The notes: a model not told the origin generated them from the sequence alone. A DNA stretch of 49,846 bases from Paracoccus sp. S-4012 (GCF_009674885.1 NZ_WKKA01000018.1:1-49846), one strand, 5' to 3'; counted from the first letter of the stretch, positions 1-9,482 are shown. Numbers and translations are program-made.

Positions 1-477
1 CGGCGGAATGGCCCCGTCACAAGCGCGCCGGGCACTTGAGCAATCCGTGAGCTCCGCGCCCGGCGCGCTTGCCCAACCCGAAACCGACCAATACCAAGTC
101 CAAGGACTCTCGTCATGATCGAGGGACCCCGGGGGGGCAGGTCATGACCAACCGCAGCCGGACGGTAACAGATCAACTTGCAGTTACAAGCCGACAGGGC
201 TGCCCAAGCGGAAAGACGGTCAGTAACCGCAGTTGCCAATCTTTCAAGCAGTCATGGCGCGGATGTCACCGCTCAGCTGCTCCGGCTGCGTCCGTCGGCT
301 CTGCCGCGATCCTCGCCTTCGTCACGGCTGTCCTGGTCGAGTCTGCCGACGAGGCCGACCGCGCACCGCTGGGGGATGCCCGGCCGGTGGATTGCGAGAC
401 CCAACCCGGACCGGTCACGCTGCAATACGCCAGCCTGCCAGATCTCTGGTCGTCCGTGCAGCTCCGCACCCGCCGGG
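1..477. other. Relic stretch with no recognisable gene
   Basis: Apart from the hairpin at 21-70 I see no credible gene here. Forward frames stay open, but their translations are low-complexity Arg/Ser/Ala strings typical of chance open frames in GC-rich DNA. The stretch runs directly into a truncated SRAP gene and looks like accessory DNA debris. Confidence 0.4.
21..70. repeat. Perfect 13-bp inverted repeat (large hairpin)
   Basis: AAGCGCGCCGGGC at 21-33 is matched by its exact reverse complement at 58-70, with a 24-nt loop. There is no T-tract on either side, so a classical intrinsic terminator is not demonstrated. It could end transcription of a gene lying left of the window, or be part of a mobile-element end. 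Confidence 0.6.
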
Positions 478-741
478 CCGGCCTTCTTTGCTGGCATCGA
501 GACCCGCGGCTGGCGATCCGTCCGCAAGGTAAAGGACGGCCAGACCAGCGACGACCTCTTCGCCTTCCTCACCTGCCCGCCGAACGCCGAGGTTGCCGAC
601 GTCCACCCGATGGCGATGCCGGTGATCCTGATCGCCCCCTCCGAATGGGATGCGTGGCTCACCGCCCCCTGGGCCTCGGTCCGCGCGCTTCAGCGGCCGC
701 TGCCCGACGGCACGCTCGGCCTGGTCGAGGTGCCCGGCTGA
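478..741 (+). pseudogene. 3' fragment of an SRAP (YedK/HMCES-type) gene
   Basis: The last 86 or so codons of an SOS response-associated peptidase-like gene, beginning at the FFAGIETRGW motif (484) and ending at TGA 741. It is clearly paralogous to the C-terminal part of the SRAP gene at 43320-43955 on the other strand: the motifs RKVKDG, DDLFAFLT, NAEV, AMPVIL and WLTAPWA are all shared. The His of the HP-AMPVIL active-site segment is kept. The N-terminal half, with the catalytic Cys2 and the Glu motif, is absent, so this is a truncated relic that cannot be active. Confidence 0.75.
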
Positions 742-877
742 GCATTCCCGCACCGGAGCGCGCGGTTGTCAGCCGCCCGCTCCCCGGCTAGTGTCCCCGC
801 GCCGGCGAGGGCCTGTTCCCGCCCCTCCCCCGCGCGACCCGCCTCCGGGCGCCGACACGAAAGACGCCGACGCCCGC

Positions 878-3673
878 ATGTCGCCTATGCTGATCGCCCT
901 CCTGCCATTCTTCGGCGCGCTGCTGCCCGGGATCATGGCGAGGTCCGGGCGCACGGTGGCAGCCTGGGCGACGGCGGTGCCCACGATCCTCGCGCTGACC
1001 GGGCTTGCGCTGAACCTGCCCGCGCTGATGGCGGGCGAGGCCGTGACCCAGTCCGTCGCATGGATTCCCCAGATCGGGCTCGCGGCCGAGTTCCGGGTGG
1101 ACGGGCTCTCGGCCTTCTTCGCGGCGCTGATCCTCGGGATCGGCCTCATCATCACCCTCTACGCCCGCTACTACCTCGCCCCCGAGGACGGCGGCGCGGG
1201 CCGGTTCTTCACCTTCCTGCTGCTCTTCCAGGGGGCGATGACGGGCCTTGTCCTCAGCGACAACGTGCTGCTGCTGCTGATCTTCTGGGAGCTGACCTCG
1301 CTCGCCTCCTTCCTGCTGATCGGCTACTGGGCGCACGAGCCCGACGCCCGGCGTGGCGCGCGGATGGCGCTCGCCGTCACCGCGCTCGGCGGGCTGGCGA
1401 TGATCGGGGGGATGCTGATCCTCGGGCAGATCGCGGGCAGCATGCGGATCGGCGACATCCTCGCGGCGCGCGAGGCGGTGGCGGCCTCGCCGCTGCGGGT
1501 GCCGGCGATGGTCCTGATCCTGACCGGCGCCTTCGCCAAGTCGGCGCAGGTGCCGTTCCACTTCTGGCTACCGCGCGCCATGGCGGCGCCGACGCCGGTC
1601 TCGGCCTATCTGCATTCCGCGACGATGGTGAAGGCGGGGCTGTTCCTCATGGCGCGCCTCTGGCCGGTCTTCGCCGGCACGCCCGAGTGGTTCGCCATCG
1701 TCGTGACCGCGGGGCTGCTGACCATGCTGCTCGGCGCCGCCTTCGCGCTGACCGAGACCGACCTCAAGGCCCTGCTCGCCTGGTCCACGGTCAGCCATCT
1801 CGGCCTCGTCACGCTGCTCCTCGGCATCGGCACGGTTCCGGCGGCGGCCGCGGCGATGCTGCATATCCTCAACCACGCGCTCTTCAAGGCGCCGCTCTTC
1901 ATGGTCGCGGGGATCGTCGATCACGCCGCGCATGAGCGTGACCTCAGGCGACTGGGCGGGCTGCGAAAGCTGATGCCGATCACCTTCGTTCTTGCGCTGC
2001 TCTCGTCGCTCTCGATGGCGGGGGTGCCGCTGCTCGGCGGGTTCATCTCGAAGGAGCTGATGCTCAACGAGGCGCTGAGCACTCGCTGGGGCGGCACCGA
2101 CTGGGGCCTCGCCGCGGTCTCGACGCTCGCCTTCATCCTGTCGGCCGCCTACAGCTTCCGCTTCCTCTGGGGCACCTTCTTCGGCGCGGCGCGCTCGCCC
2201 GAGGCAGCGGCGGCGCATGATCCGGGCGCGGGACTGTGGCTTGGCCCGGCGGTGCTGGTCCTAGGCGTCGTCGCGGTCGGCTTGATGCCGATGCTGGCCG
2301 CCCCGGTGGTCGATCTCGCGGCCTCGGCCGTGACCGGTGGGGCGGTAGAGGTCCATTTCAGCGTCTGGCACGGGCTGAACCCGGCGCTCGCCCTCTCTGC
2401 CGTGGCGCTGGCCGGGGGGCTGCTGCTCCTGCTGGCGATCGGGCCCGCGATGCCGCGCCGCGCCTCGCCGTTCCCCGATGCCGAGGCGATCTACTGGCGT
2501 CTCATGGAGGGCAGCACGGCCTGGGCCACGCGCTTCGGCGAGGCGCTGCAGTCGGGCAGCATGGCGCGCAACTCCGCCGCGATCACCGGGGCGACGCTGG
2601 CCATTGGCCTCTGGGGCGCGCTGACGGGCAGCCTCGGGCCGGCGACGCGCGGCCTTGTGCCGGTCTCGCCGGTGGTCTTCGTCGGCTGGCTGCTGCTGAT
2701 GATGGCGGGCGCGGCGGCGGTGGTGCTGCACCGCACGCGGCTCGTGCTGCTGGTCTTCGTCGGCATCATCGGGCTGATGATCTCGCTCGGCTTCGCCTGG
2801 CTGTCGGCCCCCGACCTTGCGCTGACGCAGGTCTCGGTCGAGGTCGTCACGATCCTGCTGATGCTGCTGGCGCTGAACTTCCTGCCGAAGACCGACCCGG
2901 TCGAGCACAGCAACCGGCGTCGGCTCTTCGACCTCGGTTTCGCGGGCGCGGCGGGCCTCGGCCTCGCGACGCTCTGCTACGCGATCATGCGCCGCGACCC
3001 GGCTTTCGCCACGATCTCGGGCTACCACGCCGAGAACAGCTATGTCGGCGGCGGCGGCTGGAACATCGTCAACGTGATCCTCGTGGACTTCCGCGGCTAT
3101 GACACCTTCGGCGAGATCACCGTCCTCGGCATCGCCGCGGTGACGATCTACGCCCTCGCGCAGGGGCTGCTGAAGGCCAACGCCGTCCGCACGCCCGCGA
3201 TGGAGGCGCCGCGCGCCGGCGACCGGCATCCCGTCATGATGATCGTGGCCACGCGGCTGATGCTGCCCGTGGCCATGGTCGTGGGCGTCTTCATGTTCCT
3301 GCGCGGCCACAACGCGCCGGGCGGCGGCTTCGTCGCCGGGCTGCTCTTCTCCATCGCGCTGCTGATGCAATACATGGCCTCGGGCTTCGCCTGGGCGCAG
3401 GAGCGGGTGACGGTGCCCTATCACGGGCTGATCGGCGCCGGCGTCGCCGTGGCGGTGGCGACGGGCGCGGGTTCCTGGGCGTTCGACCTGCCCTACATGA
3501 CCTCGGCCTTCGGCTACGTCACCCTGCCCGGCCTGCAGCCGCTTGAGCTTGCGACCGCGGCCCTCTTCGATCTCGGCGTGTTCCTGACGGTCATGGGCGC
3601 GGTGATGCTGGCGCTTGCCTCGCTGTCGCGGCTGGGCGTGGCGGCGCGCGACGCCGAACGGCGGGAGGGCTGA
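878..3673 (+). CDS. mrpA: Na+/H+ antiporter subunit A, fused A-B type (MrpA/PhaAB)
   Basis: Largest subunit of the multisubunit cation/proton antiporter that expels Na+ (or K+) in exchange for protons in the inner membrane. The 931-residue protein is almost all transmembrane helices. The NuoL-like antiporter core covers roughly residues 65-500, with the conserved Glu in FWELTS (E138) and Lys in FAKSAQVPFHFW (K221). From about residue 785 comes a MrpB-like domain (MLPVAMVVG, FLRGHNAPGGGFVAG), so subunits A and B are one chain, as in PhaAB-type systems. ATG 878 is chosen because the hydrophobic N-terminus begins there; the frame is open further upstream but encodes Arg/Pro-rich noise, and ATG 887 is an alternative. 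First gene of the operon; mrpC follows 4 bp later. Confidence 0.95.
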   Translation: MSPMLIALLPFFGALLPGIMARSGRTVAAWATAVPTILALTGLALNLPALMAGEAVTQSVAWIPQIGLAAEFRVDGLSAFFAALILGIGLIITLYARYYLAPEDGGAGRFFTFLLLFQGAMTGLVLSDNVLLLLIFWELTSLASFLLIGYWAHEPDARRGARMALAVTALGGLAMIGGMLILGQIAGSMRIGDILAAREAVAASPLRVPAMVLILTGAFAKSAQVPFHFWLPRAMAAPTPVSAYLHSATMVKAGLFLMARLWPVFAGTPEWFAIVVTAGLLTMLLGAAFALTETDLKALLAWSTVSHLGLVTLLLGIGTVPAAAAAMLHILNHALFKAPLFMVAGIVDHAAHERDLRRLGGLRKLMPITFVLALLSSLSMAGVPLLGGFISKELMLNEALSTRWGGTDWGLAAVSTLAFILSAAYSFRFLWGTFFGAARSPEAAAAHDPGAGLWLGPAVLVLGVVAVGLMPMLAAPVVDLAASAVTGGAVEVHFSVWHGLNPALALSAVALAGGLLLLLAIGPAMPRRASPFPDAEAIYWRLMEGSTAWATRFGEALQSGSMARNSAAITGATLAIGLWGALTGSLGPATRGLVPVSPVVFVGWLLLMMAGAAAVVLHRTRLVLLVFVGIIGLMISLGFAWLSAPDLALTQVSVEVVTILLMLLALNFLPKTDPVEHSNRRRLFDLGFAGAAGLGLATLCYAIMRRDPAFATISGYHAENSYVGGGGWNIVNVILVDFRGYDTFGEITVLGIAAVTIYALAQGLLKANAVRTPAMEAPRAGDRHPVMMIVATRLMLPVAMVVGVFMFLRGHNAPGGGFVAGLLFSIALLMQYMASGFAWAQERVTVPYHGLIGAGVAVAVATGAGSWAFDLPYMTSAFGYVTLPGLQPLELATAALFDLGVFLTVMGAVMLALASLSRLGVAARDAERREG

Positions 3674-3677
3674 GGGG

Positions 3678-4079
3678 ATGGAGCTTCTGGTCGCCGCCTG
3701 CGTCGGCATGACCACCATGGCCGCGGTCTACCTGATCCTGCAGCGCCGCAGCTTCCCGGTGATCGTGGGCATGTCGCTGCTGAGCTATTCGGTCAACGTG
3801 TTCCTGTTCGCCACGGGCGGCCTCGCCATCGACGCGCCGCCGCTGCTGACCGGGCCGGTCCCGGACGCGCCGATGACCGACCCGCTGCCGCAGGCGCTCG
3901 TCCTGACGGCGATCGTGATCTCCTTCGGCATGACCGCGGTGGTGGTCGTCATGTCGCTCGGCGCCTTCTTCCAGTCGCGCAGCGACCGGATCGACCTCGA
4001 CCCGAATGCCGGGCCCGACAGCGCCCCCGCCACCGGCGCCGCCATCGGCATCGACCCGGCGGAGCGGGGCGGGACATGA
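3678..4079 (+). CDS. mrpC: Na+/H+ antiporter subunit C
   Basis: A 133-residue NuoK-like subunit of the Mrp antiporter with three predicted membrane helices (about residues 4-22, 28-48, 76-100). Family hallmarks are the N-terminal ACVGMTTMAAVYLIL helix, the SVNVFLFA segment and the PLPQALVLTAIVISFG motif. The hydrophilic C-terminal tail after about residue 105 is variable in the family. The start at ATG 3678 lies 4 bp after the mrpA stop, and the stop overlaps the mrpD start (ATGA), so translation is probably coupled. MrpC is required for assembly of the A-D antiporter core. Confidence 0.93.
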   Translation: MELLVAACVGMTTMAAVYLILQRRSFPVIVGMSLLSYSVNVFLFATGGLAIDAPPLLTGPVPDAPMTDPLPQALVLTAIVISFGMTAVVVVMSLGAFFQSRSDRIDLDPNAGPDSAPATGAAIGIDPAERGGT

Positions 4080-5545
4080 TGCACCTTCCCGTCCTTCCGG
4101 TGGTGCTTCCCGCCGTGGTCGCCGCTGTCATGGTGCTGGCGGTCCCGCACGACCTGATCACCAGGCGCGTGCTGTCGGTCGCTGGGATGGTCGCGCTGAC
4201 CGGCCTCGCGCTCGCCGCGCTGATGCTGCCGGAGCCCGCGCTCTACCGCCTCGGCGACTGGCCAGCGCCCTTCGGCATCATCCTTCAGCTCGACCGCCTG
4301 GCGGCGCTGATGCTGATGCTGGCGGCAGTTCTCGGCCTCGCGGTGGTCCTCTACGCCATCGGCACCGGCTGGGATCGGCTGGGGGTGCATTTCCACCCGC
4401 TGATGGCGTTCCAGATGATGGGGCTGAACGGCGCCTTCCTGACCGGCGACGCCTTCAACCTGTTCGTGTTCTTCGAGGTCATGCTGATTGCCTCCTACGG
4501 GCTGATGACGCATGGCGGCGGCGGGCCGCGGATCAAGGCGGGCGTGCAGTATGTGGTGGTGAACCTCGCCGGCTCGGCGGTGTTCCTGTTCGCGCTCGGC
4601 ACGATCTACGCCGCGACCGGGACGCTCAACATGGCCGATATCGGCGTGAAGGCCGCGGCGATCGAGCATGACGGGCTGGTCCGCATCGGCGCCGGGATGC
4701 TGATGGTGGTCTTCGCGATCAAGGCCGCCCTCGTGCCGCTGCACATCTGGCTGCCGGCCACCTACGAGCGCGCCCCCGGCCCTGTGGCGGCGCTGTTTGC
4801 GGTGATGACCAAGGTCGGGGTCTACGCGATCCTGCGCAGCCTGACACTGATGTTCCCGGCCGGGACCGAAACCGGCACGGCGCTGGCCGAGATCCTCCGC
4901 GTCACCGGCGGCGCGACGCTGATCGTGGCGATGGTCGGCCTCTACGGCGCGCGGGATTTCGGGCGGGTCATCACTTGGTCGGTGATCGGCTCGGTCGGCA
5001 CGCTGATGCTGGCCATGACCTTCGGCCAGGCGGGGGCGACGGCGGCGGGCCTTTACTACCTTGTCCACTCGACCCTGGCGGGGGCGGCGCTGTTCCTGCT
5101 GGCCGACCTGATCCTCACGCGTCGCGGGACCCTCACCCTCGCGCGCGGCCCGAGGCTCGCGCAGGGCGGGTTGATCGCGGCGCTGACGATGGCCGCCGCC
5201 GTGGCGATGGCGGGGATGCCGCCGCTCTCCGGGTTCCTCGGCAAGCTGATGATCCTCGAGGCGCTCTGGGGGCAGTGGGGCCTCTGGTGGCTGGTGATCG
5301 GGACCGCGATCCTGGCGATCATGGGCTTCGCGCGGGCCGGTTCGACCCTCTTCTGGCAGGCGGAGGAATCCGATGCCCCGGCGCTGCCCCATCCGGCGCA
5401 GCCGCTGGCCTTCAGCGCGGTGGCCGGGCTGATCGCGGCGCAGGTCCTCTGGACCCTCGCGGCCGGGCCAGTCCTCGGCTGGCTCGAGGACGCCGCCGCC
5501 GCGCTGCATGATCCCGCGCCGCTGATCCGGGCGGTGCTGTCGTGA
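4076..5545 (+). CDS. mrpD: Na+/H+ antiporter subunit D
   Basis: NuoM/NuoN-like antiporter subunit of 489 residues, all membrane. The conserved Glu of the LFVFFEVMLIASYGL helix (E134) and Lys of FAIKAALVPLHIWLP (K216) are present; these correspond to the essential E137/K219 pair known from Bacillus MrpD. The LHIWLPATYERAPGPVAA and MTKVGVYAI segments are typical of the proton_antipo_M domain. The start overlaps the mrpC stop by 4 bp, and the stop overlaps the GTG start of mrpE, as usual for the tightly packed mrp operon. Confidence 0.95.
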   Translation: MMHLPVLPVVLPAVVAAVMVLAVPHDLITRRVLSVAGMVALTGLALAALMLPEPALYRLGDWPAPFGIILQLDRLAALMLMLAAVLGLAVVLYAIGTGWDRLGVHFHPLMAFQMMGLNGAFLTGDAFNLFVFFEVMLIASYGLMTHGGGGPRIKAGVQYVVVNLAGSAVFLFALGTIYAATGTLNMADIGVKAAAIEHDGLVRIGAGMLMVVFAIKAALVPLHIWLPATYERAPGPVAALFAVMTKVGVYAILRSLTLMFPAGTETGTALAEILRVTGGATLIVAMVGLYGARDFGRVITWSVIGSVGTLMLAMTFGQAGATAAGLYYLVHSTLAGAALFLLADLILTRRGTLTLARGPRLAQGGLIAALTMAAAVAMAGMPPLSGFLGKLMILEALWGQWGLWWLVIGTAILAIMGFARAGSTLFWQAEESDAPALPHPAQPLAFSAVAGLIAAQVLWTLAAGPVLGWLEDAAAALHDPAPLIRAVLS

Positions 5546-6030
5546 GCCGCGTCCTGCCCCATCCCGGCCTGACGCTGCTGCTGGCGGCGGTCTGGTGCGC
5601 GCTCGTGGGCAGCCTGTCGGCGAACTCGGTCCTCTTCGGCGTCATGCTGGGCGTGGTGATCCCGGCCGTCGTCCGCCCCTTCTGGCCCGAGACGCTGGTC
5701 GTCCGCAGCTTCCCGCGCGCGGCCGGCTACGCGCTGCTGGTCCTGTGGGACATCGCCGTCTCGAACGTCGTCGTGGCAAGGATCGTCCTCTTCCTGCCGC
5801 GCAGCGCGTTGCGGCCCGCCTGGGTCACGGTGCCGCTGGACCTGACCAATGCCGAGGCGATCACGGTGCTTGCGGGGACCATCACCATGACGCCCGGCAC
5901 CGTCACGGCCGATGTCTCGGCCGATGGACGGGCGCTGCTGATCCACTGCCTCCATGCGCCCGACCCCGACTCGGTCCGCGACGACATCAAGTCGCGCTAC
6001 GAGGCGCGTCTGAAGGAGTTCATGGAATGA
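5542..6030 (+). CDS. mrpE: Na+/H+ antiporter subunit E
   Basis: Subunit E of the Mrp complex, 162 residues, usual length for the family. Hydrophobic helices occupy about the first 45 residues and residues 58-80. The soluble C-terminal half carries the family signature ITVLAGTITMTPGTVTADV followed by LLIHCL. GTG 5542 is the only start that fits the ATGA/GTGA overlap pattern of this operon. It ends in an ATGA overlap with mrpF. Confidence 0.93.
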   Translation: MSRVLPHPGLTLLLAAVWCALVGSLSANSVLFGVMLGVVIPAVVRPFWPETLVVRSFPRAAGYALLVLWDIAVSNVVVARIVLFLPRSALRPAWVTVPLDLTNAEAITVLAGTITMTPGTVTADVSADGRALLIHCLHAPDPDSVRDDIKSRYEARLKEFME

Positions 6031-6311
6031 CGACCCAGCTCCTCGTCAACATCGCCCTCGGCTTCGCCGCCGTGTGTTACGCCATCGCGCTGCTGCTGAA
6101 CGCCTGGCGGATCCTCAGGCCGCGCGACGTGCCCGACAGGGTGCTGGCCCTCGACACGCTGACCGTGAACGCCATTGCGCTGATCGTCCTCGCGGGGATC
6201 TGGACCGGCCGGCTGGTGGTCTTCGAGGTGGCGATCCTCTTCGCCATGACCGGCTTCATCGGCACCGTCGCCTATTCGCGCTTCCTGCTGCGCGGGGACA
6301 TCATCGAATGA
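6027..6311 (+). CDS. mrpF: Na+/H+ antiporter subunit F
   Basis: Small subunit of 94 residues with three membrane helices; the LRPRDVPDRVLALDTLTVN loop and the following ALIVLAGI and FVGT-like (FIGTVAYSRFL) helices are characteristic of MrpF/PhaF. It starts at ATG 6027, overlapping the mrpE stop, and ends overlapping the mrpG start. A longer upstream reading in this frame is only the shadow of mrpE. Confidence 0.92.
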   Translation: MTTQLLVNIALGFAAVCYAIALLLNAWRILRPRDVPDRVLALDTLTVNAIALIVLAGIWTGRLVVFEVAILFAMTGFIGTVAYSRFLLRGDIIE

Positions 6312-6706
6312 TGGCGCTCGTGGACATGGTCGTGGCTGCGCTGCTCGTGGTCTCCGGCTTCTTCGGGCTGGTCGGCTCCATCGGCCTCGTGAAGCTGCCC
6401 GACACCATGACGCGGCTGCACGCGCCGACCAAGGCCACGACGCTGGGTGTGGGCGGCGTGCTGCTGGCGTCGATGCTCGCCTACGGCTTTCGCGGCCAGC
6501 CCTGGGGGCATGAGCTGCTCATCAGCGTGTTCCTGCTGATCACGGCCCCGGTCTCAGCCCTCTTCATCGCCAAGTCGGTAATCCACCGCAGCCTGTCGCC
6601 CCGCGACCTGCCGCCGACCGGCCGCCCCGCGGGCTGGGCCACCTTCGAGCGCGACGCCGAGTCCGGCGCGGCGCAACCGACGGGGGCCTTGCAACAACGC
6701 GAATGA
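6308..6706 (+). CDS. mrpG: Na+/H+ antiporter subunit G
   Basis: Last subunit of the Mrp operon, 132 residues. It begins with the membrane helix VVAALLVVSGFFGLVGSIGLV, followed by the family motif KLPDTMTRLHAPTKATTLG, then two more helices (LLASMLAYGF, ISVFLLITAPVSALFIAKS). The C-terminal 30 residues are hydrophilic and variable. ATG 6308 overlaps the mrpF stop; ATG 6311 is an equally possible start. Confidence 0.93.
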   Translation: MMALVDMVVAALLVVSGFFGLVGSIGLVKLPDTMTRLHAPTKATTLGVGGVLLASMLAYGFRGQPWGHELLISVFLLITAPVSALFIAKSVIHRSLSPRDLPPTGRPAGWATFERDAESGAAQPTGALQQRE

Positions 6707-6766
6707 CGGAACGTCCGCGCGGCGCGGCGAGTTATGCCGCTGAACCCTGAAGGCGGAGCCCTGCCC

Positions 6767-7000
6767 ATGTCCAACACCGAAGGCAACGTCCCCAGATCAG
6801 CCCGGCGCCATCGTTTCGCGATCTGGGGCATCGTGGCGGCGCTCGTGATCGCGGCCCTGGCGTTCCTGTTCTTCACGCCGGCCCGCGACTCGGACCTGGG
6901 GCCGGGCCATGATGACCCGGGCCAGACCTCGGCAAACATCCAGACGCCCGAGGCGGCGATCACCCCCGGCACTGTCGAAGGCGCCACCACCGCTGACTGA
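6767..7000 (+). CDS. Small single-span membrane protein of unknown function
   Basis: A 77-residue protein with a basic N-terminus (RSARRHRFA), one strong membrane helix (IWGIVAALVIAALAFLFF, about residues 20-37) and an acidic/Thr-rich tail that would face the periplasm. I do not recognise the family. ATG 6767 is preferred to ATG 6734 because a purine-rich AAGGCGGA lies upstream and the protein then starts just before the helix. It follows mrpG by 60 bp and ends 7 bp from the stop of the convergent pgk. Confidence 0.6.
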   Translation: MSNTEGNVPRSARRHRFAIWGIVAALVIAALAFLFFTPARDSDLGPGHDDPGQTSANIQTPEAAITPGTVEGATTAD

Positions 7001-7007
7001 GTCGGCC

Positions 7008-8204
7008 TCAGGGGCGCTCCAGCACCGCGACGCCGGGAAGATCGCGGCCTTCCATCCATTCGAGGAAGGCCCCGCCCGCGGTCGAAATGAAGGTGAAGTC
7101 ATCCGCGACACCGGCATGGTTCAACGCCGCCACGGTGTCGCCTCCGCCTGCGACCGAGACGAGCAGCCCCTCGCGCGTCAGCCGCGCTGCCTCCTGCGCG
7201 GCGGCGTTGGTCGCGGCGTCGAATGGCGCGATCTCGAAGGCGCCAAGAGGGCCATTCCAGATCAGCGTGCGGCTGGCGGCGAAGACGCGGGCGATCTCGG
7301 CCACCGTCTGCGGACCGGCGTCGAGGATCATGGCGTCGGGCGGGCAGGCATCGGCGGCCACGACCTCCGAGGGCGCCCCCGCGCGGAACTCGCGCGCAAC
7401 GACCACGTCCGCCGGCAGAAGGATGCGGCAGTTGCCCGCCGCGGCCTTTTCGAGGATCCCGCGGGCGGTGTCTGCCATGTCGCGTTCGGCCAGGCTCTTC
7501 CCGACCTCGATCCCTTGCGCGACGAGGAAGGTGTTTGCCATGCCGCCGCCGATGACAAGGTGATCCACCTTCTCGATCAGGTTGGTGAGCAGTTCGATCT
7601 TGGTCGAGACCTTCGCCCCGCCCACCACCGCTGCCACCGGGCGGTCCGGGTTGGCGAGCGCCGCGTTCAGCGCCTTCAGCTCCGCCTCCATCAGCCGCCC
7701 CGCCGCGGCCGGAATGAGCCGCGCCACCCCTTCGGTCGAGGCATGGGCGCGATGCGCGGCCGAGAAGGCGTCGTTCACATAGACCTGGCCGAGGGCTGCC
7801 AGCGAGGCGGCGCAGGTCGCGTCGTTCTTCTCCTCACCTGCGTGGAAGCGGGTATTCTCCAGCAGCAGGACGTCGCCCGCCTCCATTGCGGCGACGGCGC
7901 GCTTGGCCGGGCCGCCGATGCAGTCCTCGGCGAAGCCGACCTTCTGGCCGAGCGCGGCCTCGAGCGCGGGGATCACCTGACGCAGGCTCATGGTCGGATC
8001 GGGCTGCCCCTTGGGGCGGCCGAAATGCGCCAGAAGCACGGGCTTGCCGCCCTTCTTCTGGATATCCTTGATGGTCGGCACGATCTTCTCGATCCGGGTG
8101 GCGTCGGTCACCTGCCCGCCCTCGACCGGCACGTTCAGGTCCACGCGGACCAGCACCACCTTGCCGTCCATCTTCAGGTCGTCGATCGTCAGGAAATCCG
8201 CCAT
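7008..8204 (-). CDS. pgk: Phosphoglycerate kinase
   Basis: Catalyses reversible phosphate transfer from 1,3-bisphosphoglycerate to ADP in glycolysis and gluconeogenesis; cytoplasmic. The 398-residue length is standard. Motifs are all present: [10 protein letters not shown] near the N-terminus, LAHFGRPKG, the [14 protein letters not shown] substrate loop, [12 protein letters not shown], the nucleotide-site segment [11 protein letters not shown], and the C-terminal [11 protein letters not shown] loop. The start ATG at 8204 gives the usual [11 protein letters not shown]-terminus; the open frame further upstream is not protein-like. It is transcribed divergently from the cyclophilin gene across 160 bp. 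Confidence 0.97.
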   Translation of the reverse strand: MADFLTIDDLKMDGKVVLVRVDLNVPVEGGQVTDATRIEKIVPTIKDIQKKGGKPVLLAHFGRPKGQPDPTMSLRQVIPALEAALGQKVGFAEDCIGGPAKRAVAAMEAGDVLLLENTRFHAGEEKNDATCAASLAALGQVYVNDAFSAAHRAHASTEGVARLIPAAAGRLMEAELKALNAALANPDRPVAAVVGGAKVSTKIELLTNLIEKVDHLVIGGGMANTFLVAQGIEVGKSLAERDMADTARGILEKAAAGNCRILLPADVVVAREFRAGAPSEVVAADACPPDAMILDAGPQTVAEIARVFAASRTLIWNGPLGAFEIAPFDAATNAAAQEAARLTREGLLVSVAGGGDTVAALNHAGVADDFTFISTAGGAFLEWMEGRDLPGVAVLERP

Positions 8205-8364
8205 GGTCCTTGCCTCTCGCACTCGTGAACGGCCACGCGCCTCTTTGCGACGGCAGGCGGGCCGCGTCAACTTTTGCGGGCGCGTTTGACCCCTGCCGGC
8301 CCCCCGCGTGTTGCACCGGGAGCGCGCCGACCTTACCTCGGGGCGGCAACAAAGGGAGACCGGC

Positions 8365-8877
8365 ATGGCCGAGATCAAGGACCCCGAGAACACCATCGTC
8401 CTGGAGCTGAAGGACGGCGGCCGCGTCGTCATCGAGCTTCTGCCCGACGTGGCGCCGAAGCATGTCGAGCGCATCAAGGCGCTCGCCCGCAGCGGCGCTT
8501 ATGACAACGTGGCGTTCCACCGCGTGATCGAGGGCTTCATGGCCCAGACCGGCGACGTTCAGCATGGCAACATGGAGAAGGACTTCGACCTGCGCCGCGC
8601 GGGCACCGGAGGCTCGGACCTCGGCGACCTGCCGGCCGAGTTCTCGAAGCTGCCGCATGACCGCGGCACCATCGGCGCGGCGCGCAGCCAGAACCCGAAC
8701 AGCGCCAACAGCCAGTTCTTCATCAACTTCAGCGACAACCATTTCCTCAACGGCCAGTACACCGTCTATGGCCGGGTGATCGAAGGCATGGATCATGTCG
8801 ACCGCATCCAGCGGGGCGAGCCGCCGCAGAACCCCGACCGTATCGTCTCGATGAAGGTGGCCGCCGATGTCCAGTAA
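8365..8877 (+). CDS. ppiB: Cytoplasmic cyclophilin-type peptidyl-prolyl isomerase
   Basis: A 170-residue PPIase that catalyses cis-trans isomerisation of prolyl bonds during protein folding. Cyclophilin hallmarks: [14 protein letters not shown] (with the catalytic Arg in FHRV), [20 protein letters not shown], and [17 protein letters not shown]. No signal sequence, so cytoplasmic. The start at ATG 8365 is supported by AAAGGGAGA just upstream; the longer upstream frame has no ribosome site. The end overlaps the exported paralogue at 8867 by 11 bp, so the two are co-translated. Confidence 0.94.
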   Translation: MAEIKDPENTIVLELKDGGRVVIELLPDVAPKHVERIKALARSGAYDNVAFHRVIEGFMAQTGDVQHGNMEKDFDLRRAGTGGSDLGDLPAEFSKLPHDRGTIGAARSQNPNSANSQFFINFSDNHFLNGQYTVYGRVIEGMDHVDRIQRGEPPQNPDRIVSMKVAADVQ

Positions 8878-9463
8878 GCTCCTGATCCTCGCGGGCGCCC
8901 TCGCCTTCCCGGCTTTCGCCCTGGCGCAAGCGGCGCCCGAGGCCGAGGACGGCCCCGGCCCGAACCTCGTGATCGAGGTCGCCGATGCCGAGGGCCAGCC
9001 GAAGGGCACGATCATCCTCGACCTCTACGAGGACCGCGCCCCGAACCACGTCGCCCGCCTGACCGAACTCGCGCAAAGCGGCGCCTATGACGGCGTCGTG
9101 TTCCATCGCGTGATCGACGGCTTCATGGCCCAGACCGGCGACGTGCAATACGGCAAGACCGGCGGCGATCTGGCGATGGCCGGCATGGGCGGCTCGGACC
9201 AGCCCGACCTCGGGGCCGAGTTCTCGGACGCGACCTTCGGCGCCGGCACGGTCGGCATGGCCCGCAGCCAGTCGCCCGACAGCGCCAACAGCCAGTTCTT
9301 CATCGACCTCGCCCCGGCGCCGTTTCTCGACGGGCAGTACACGGTGGTGGGCCAGCTGATCGACGGCTGGGACGTGCTGAACGCGATCAAGAAGGGCGAC
9401 GCAGACCAGAATGGTAAGGTGGACGAGCCCGACCAGATGCTGACGGTGACGGTCGCGGAGTAA
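8867..9463 (+). CDS. Exported (periplasmic) cyclophilin-type peptidyl-prolyl isomerase
   Basis: A 198-residue paralogue of the preceding cyclophilin with a signal peptide (hydrophobic LLILAGALAFPAFALA, likely cleaved after AQA near residue 22). The mature domain keeps [34 protein letters not shown] and FLDGQYTVVGQLIDGWD, including the catalytic Arg. It probably folds exported proteins. The 11-bp overlap with the cytoplasmic copy indicates one transcript and a tandem duplication with re-targeting. A strong terminator follows 20 bp after the stop. Confidence 0.93.
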   Translation: MSSKLLILAGALAFPAFALAQAAPEAEDGPGPNLVIEVADAEGQPKGTIILDLYEDRAPNHVARLTELAQSGAYDGVVFHRVIDGFMAQTGDVQYGKTGGDLAMAGMGGSDQPDLGAEFSDATFGAGTVGMARSQSPDSANSQFFIDLAPAPFLDGQYTVVGQLIDGWDVLNAIKKGDADQNGKVDEPDQMLTVTVAE

Positions 9464-9482
9464 GCCGCGAACGGATTTTCGG

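Noticed and set aside
650..877. Upstream extension of MrpA
   Set aside because: Translation is Arg/Pro/Ala-rich noise overlapping the SRAP relic. The first membrane helix begins at ATG 878.
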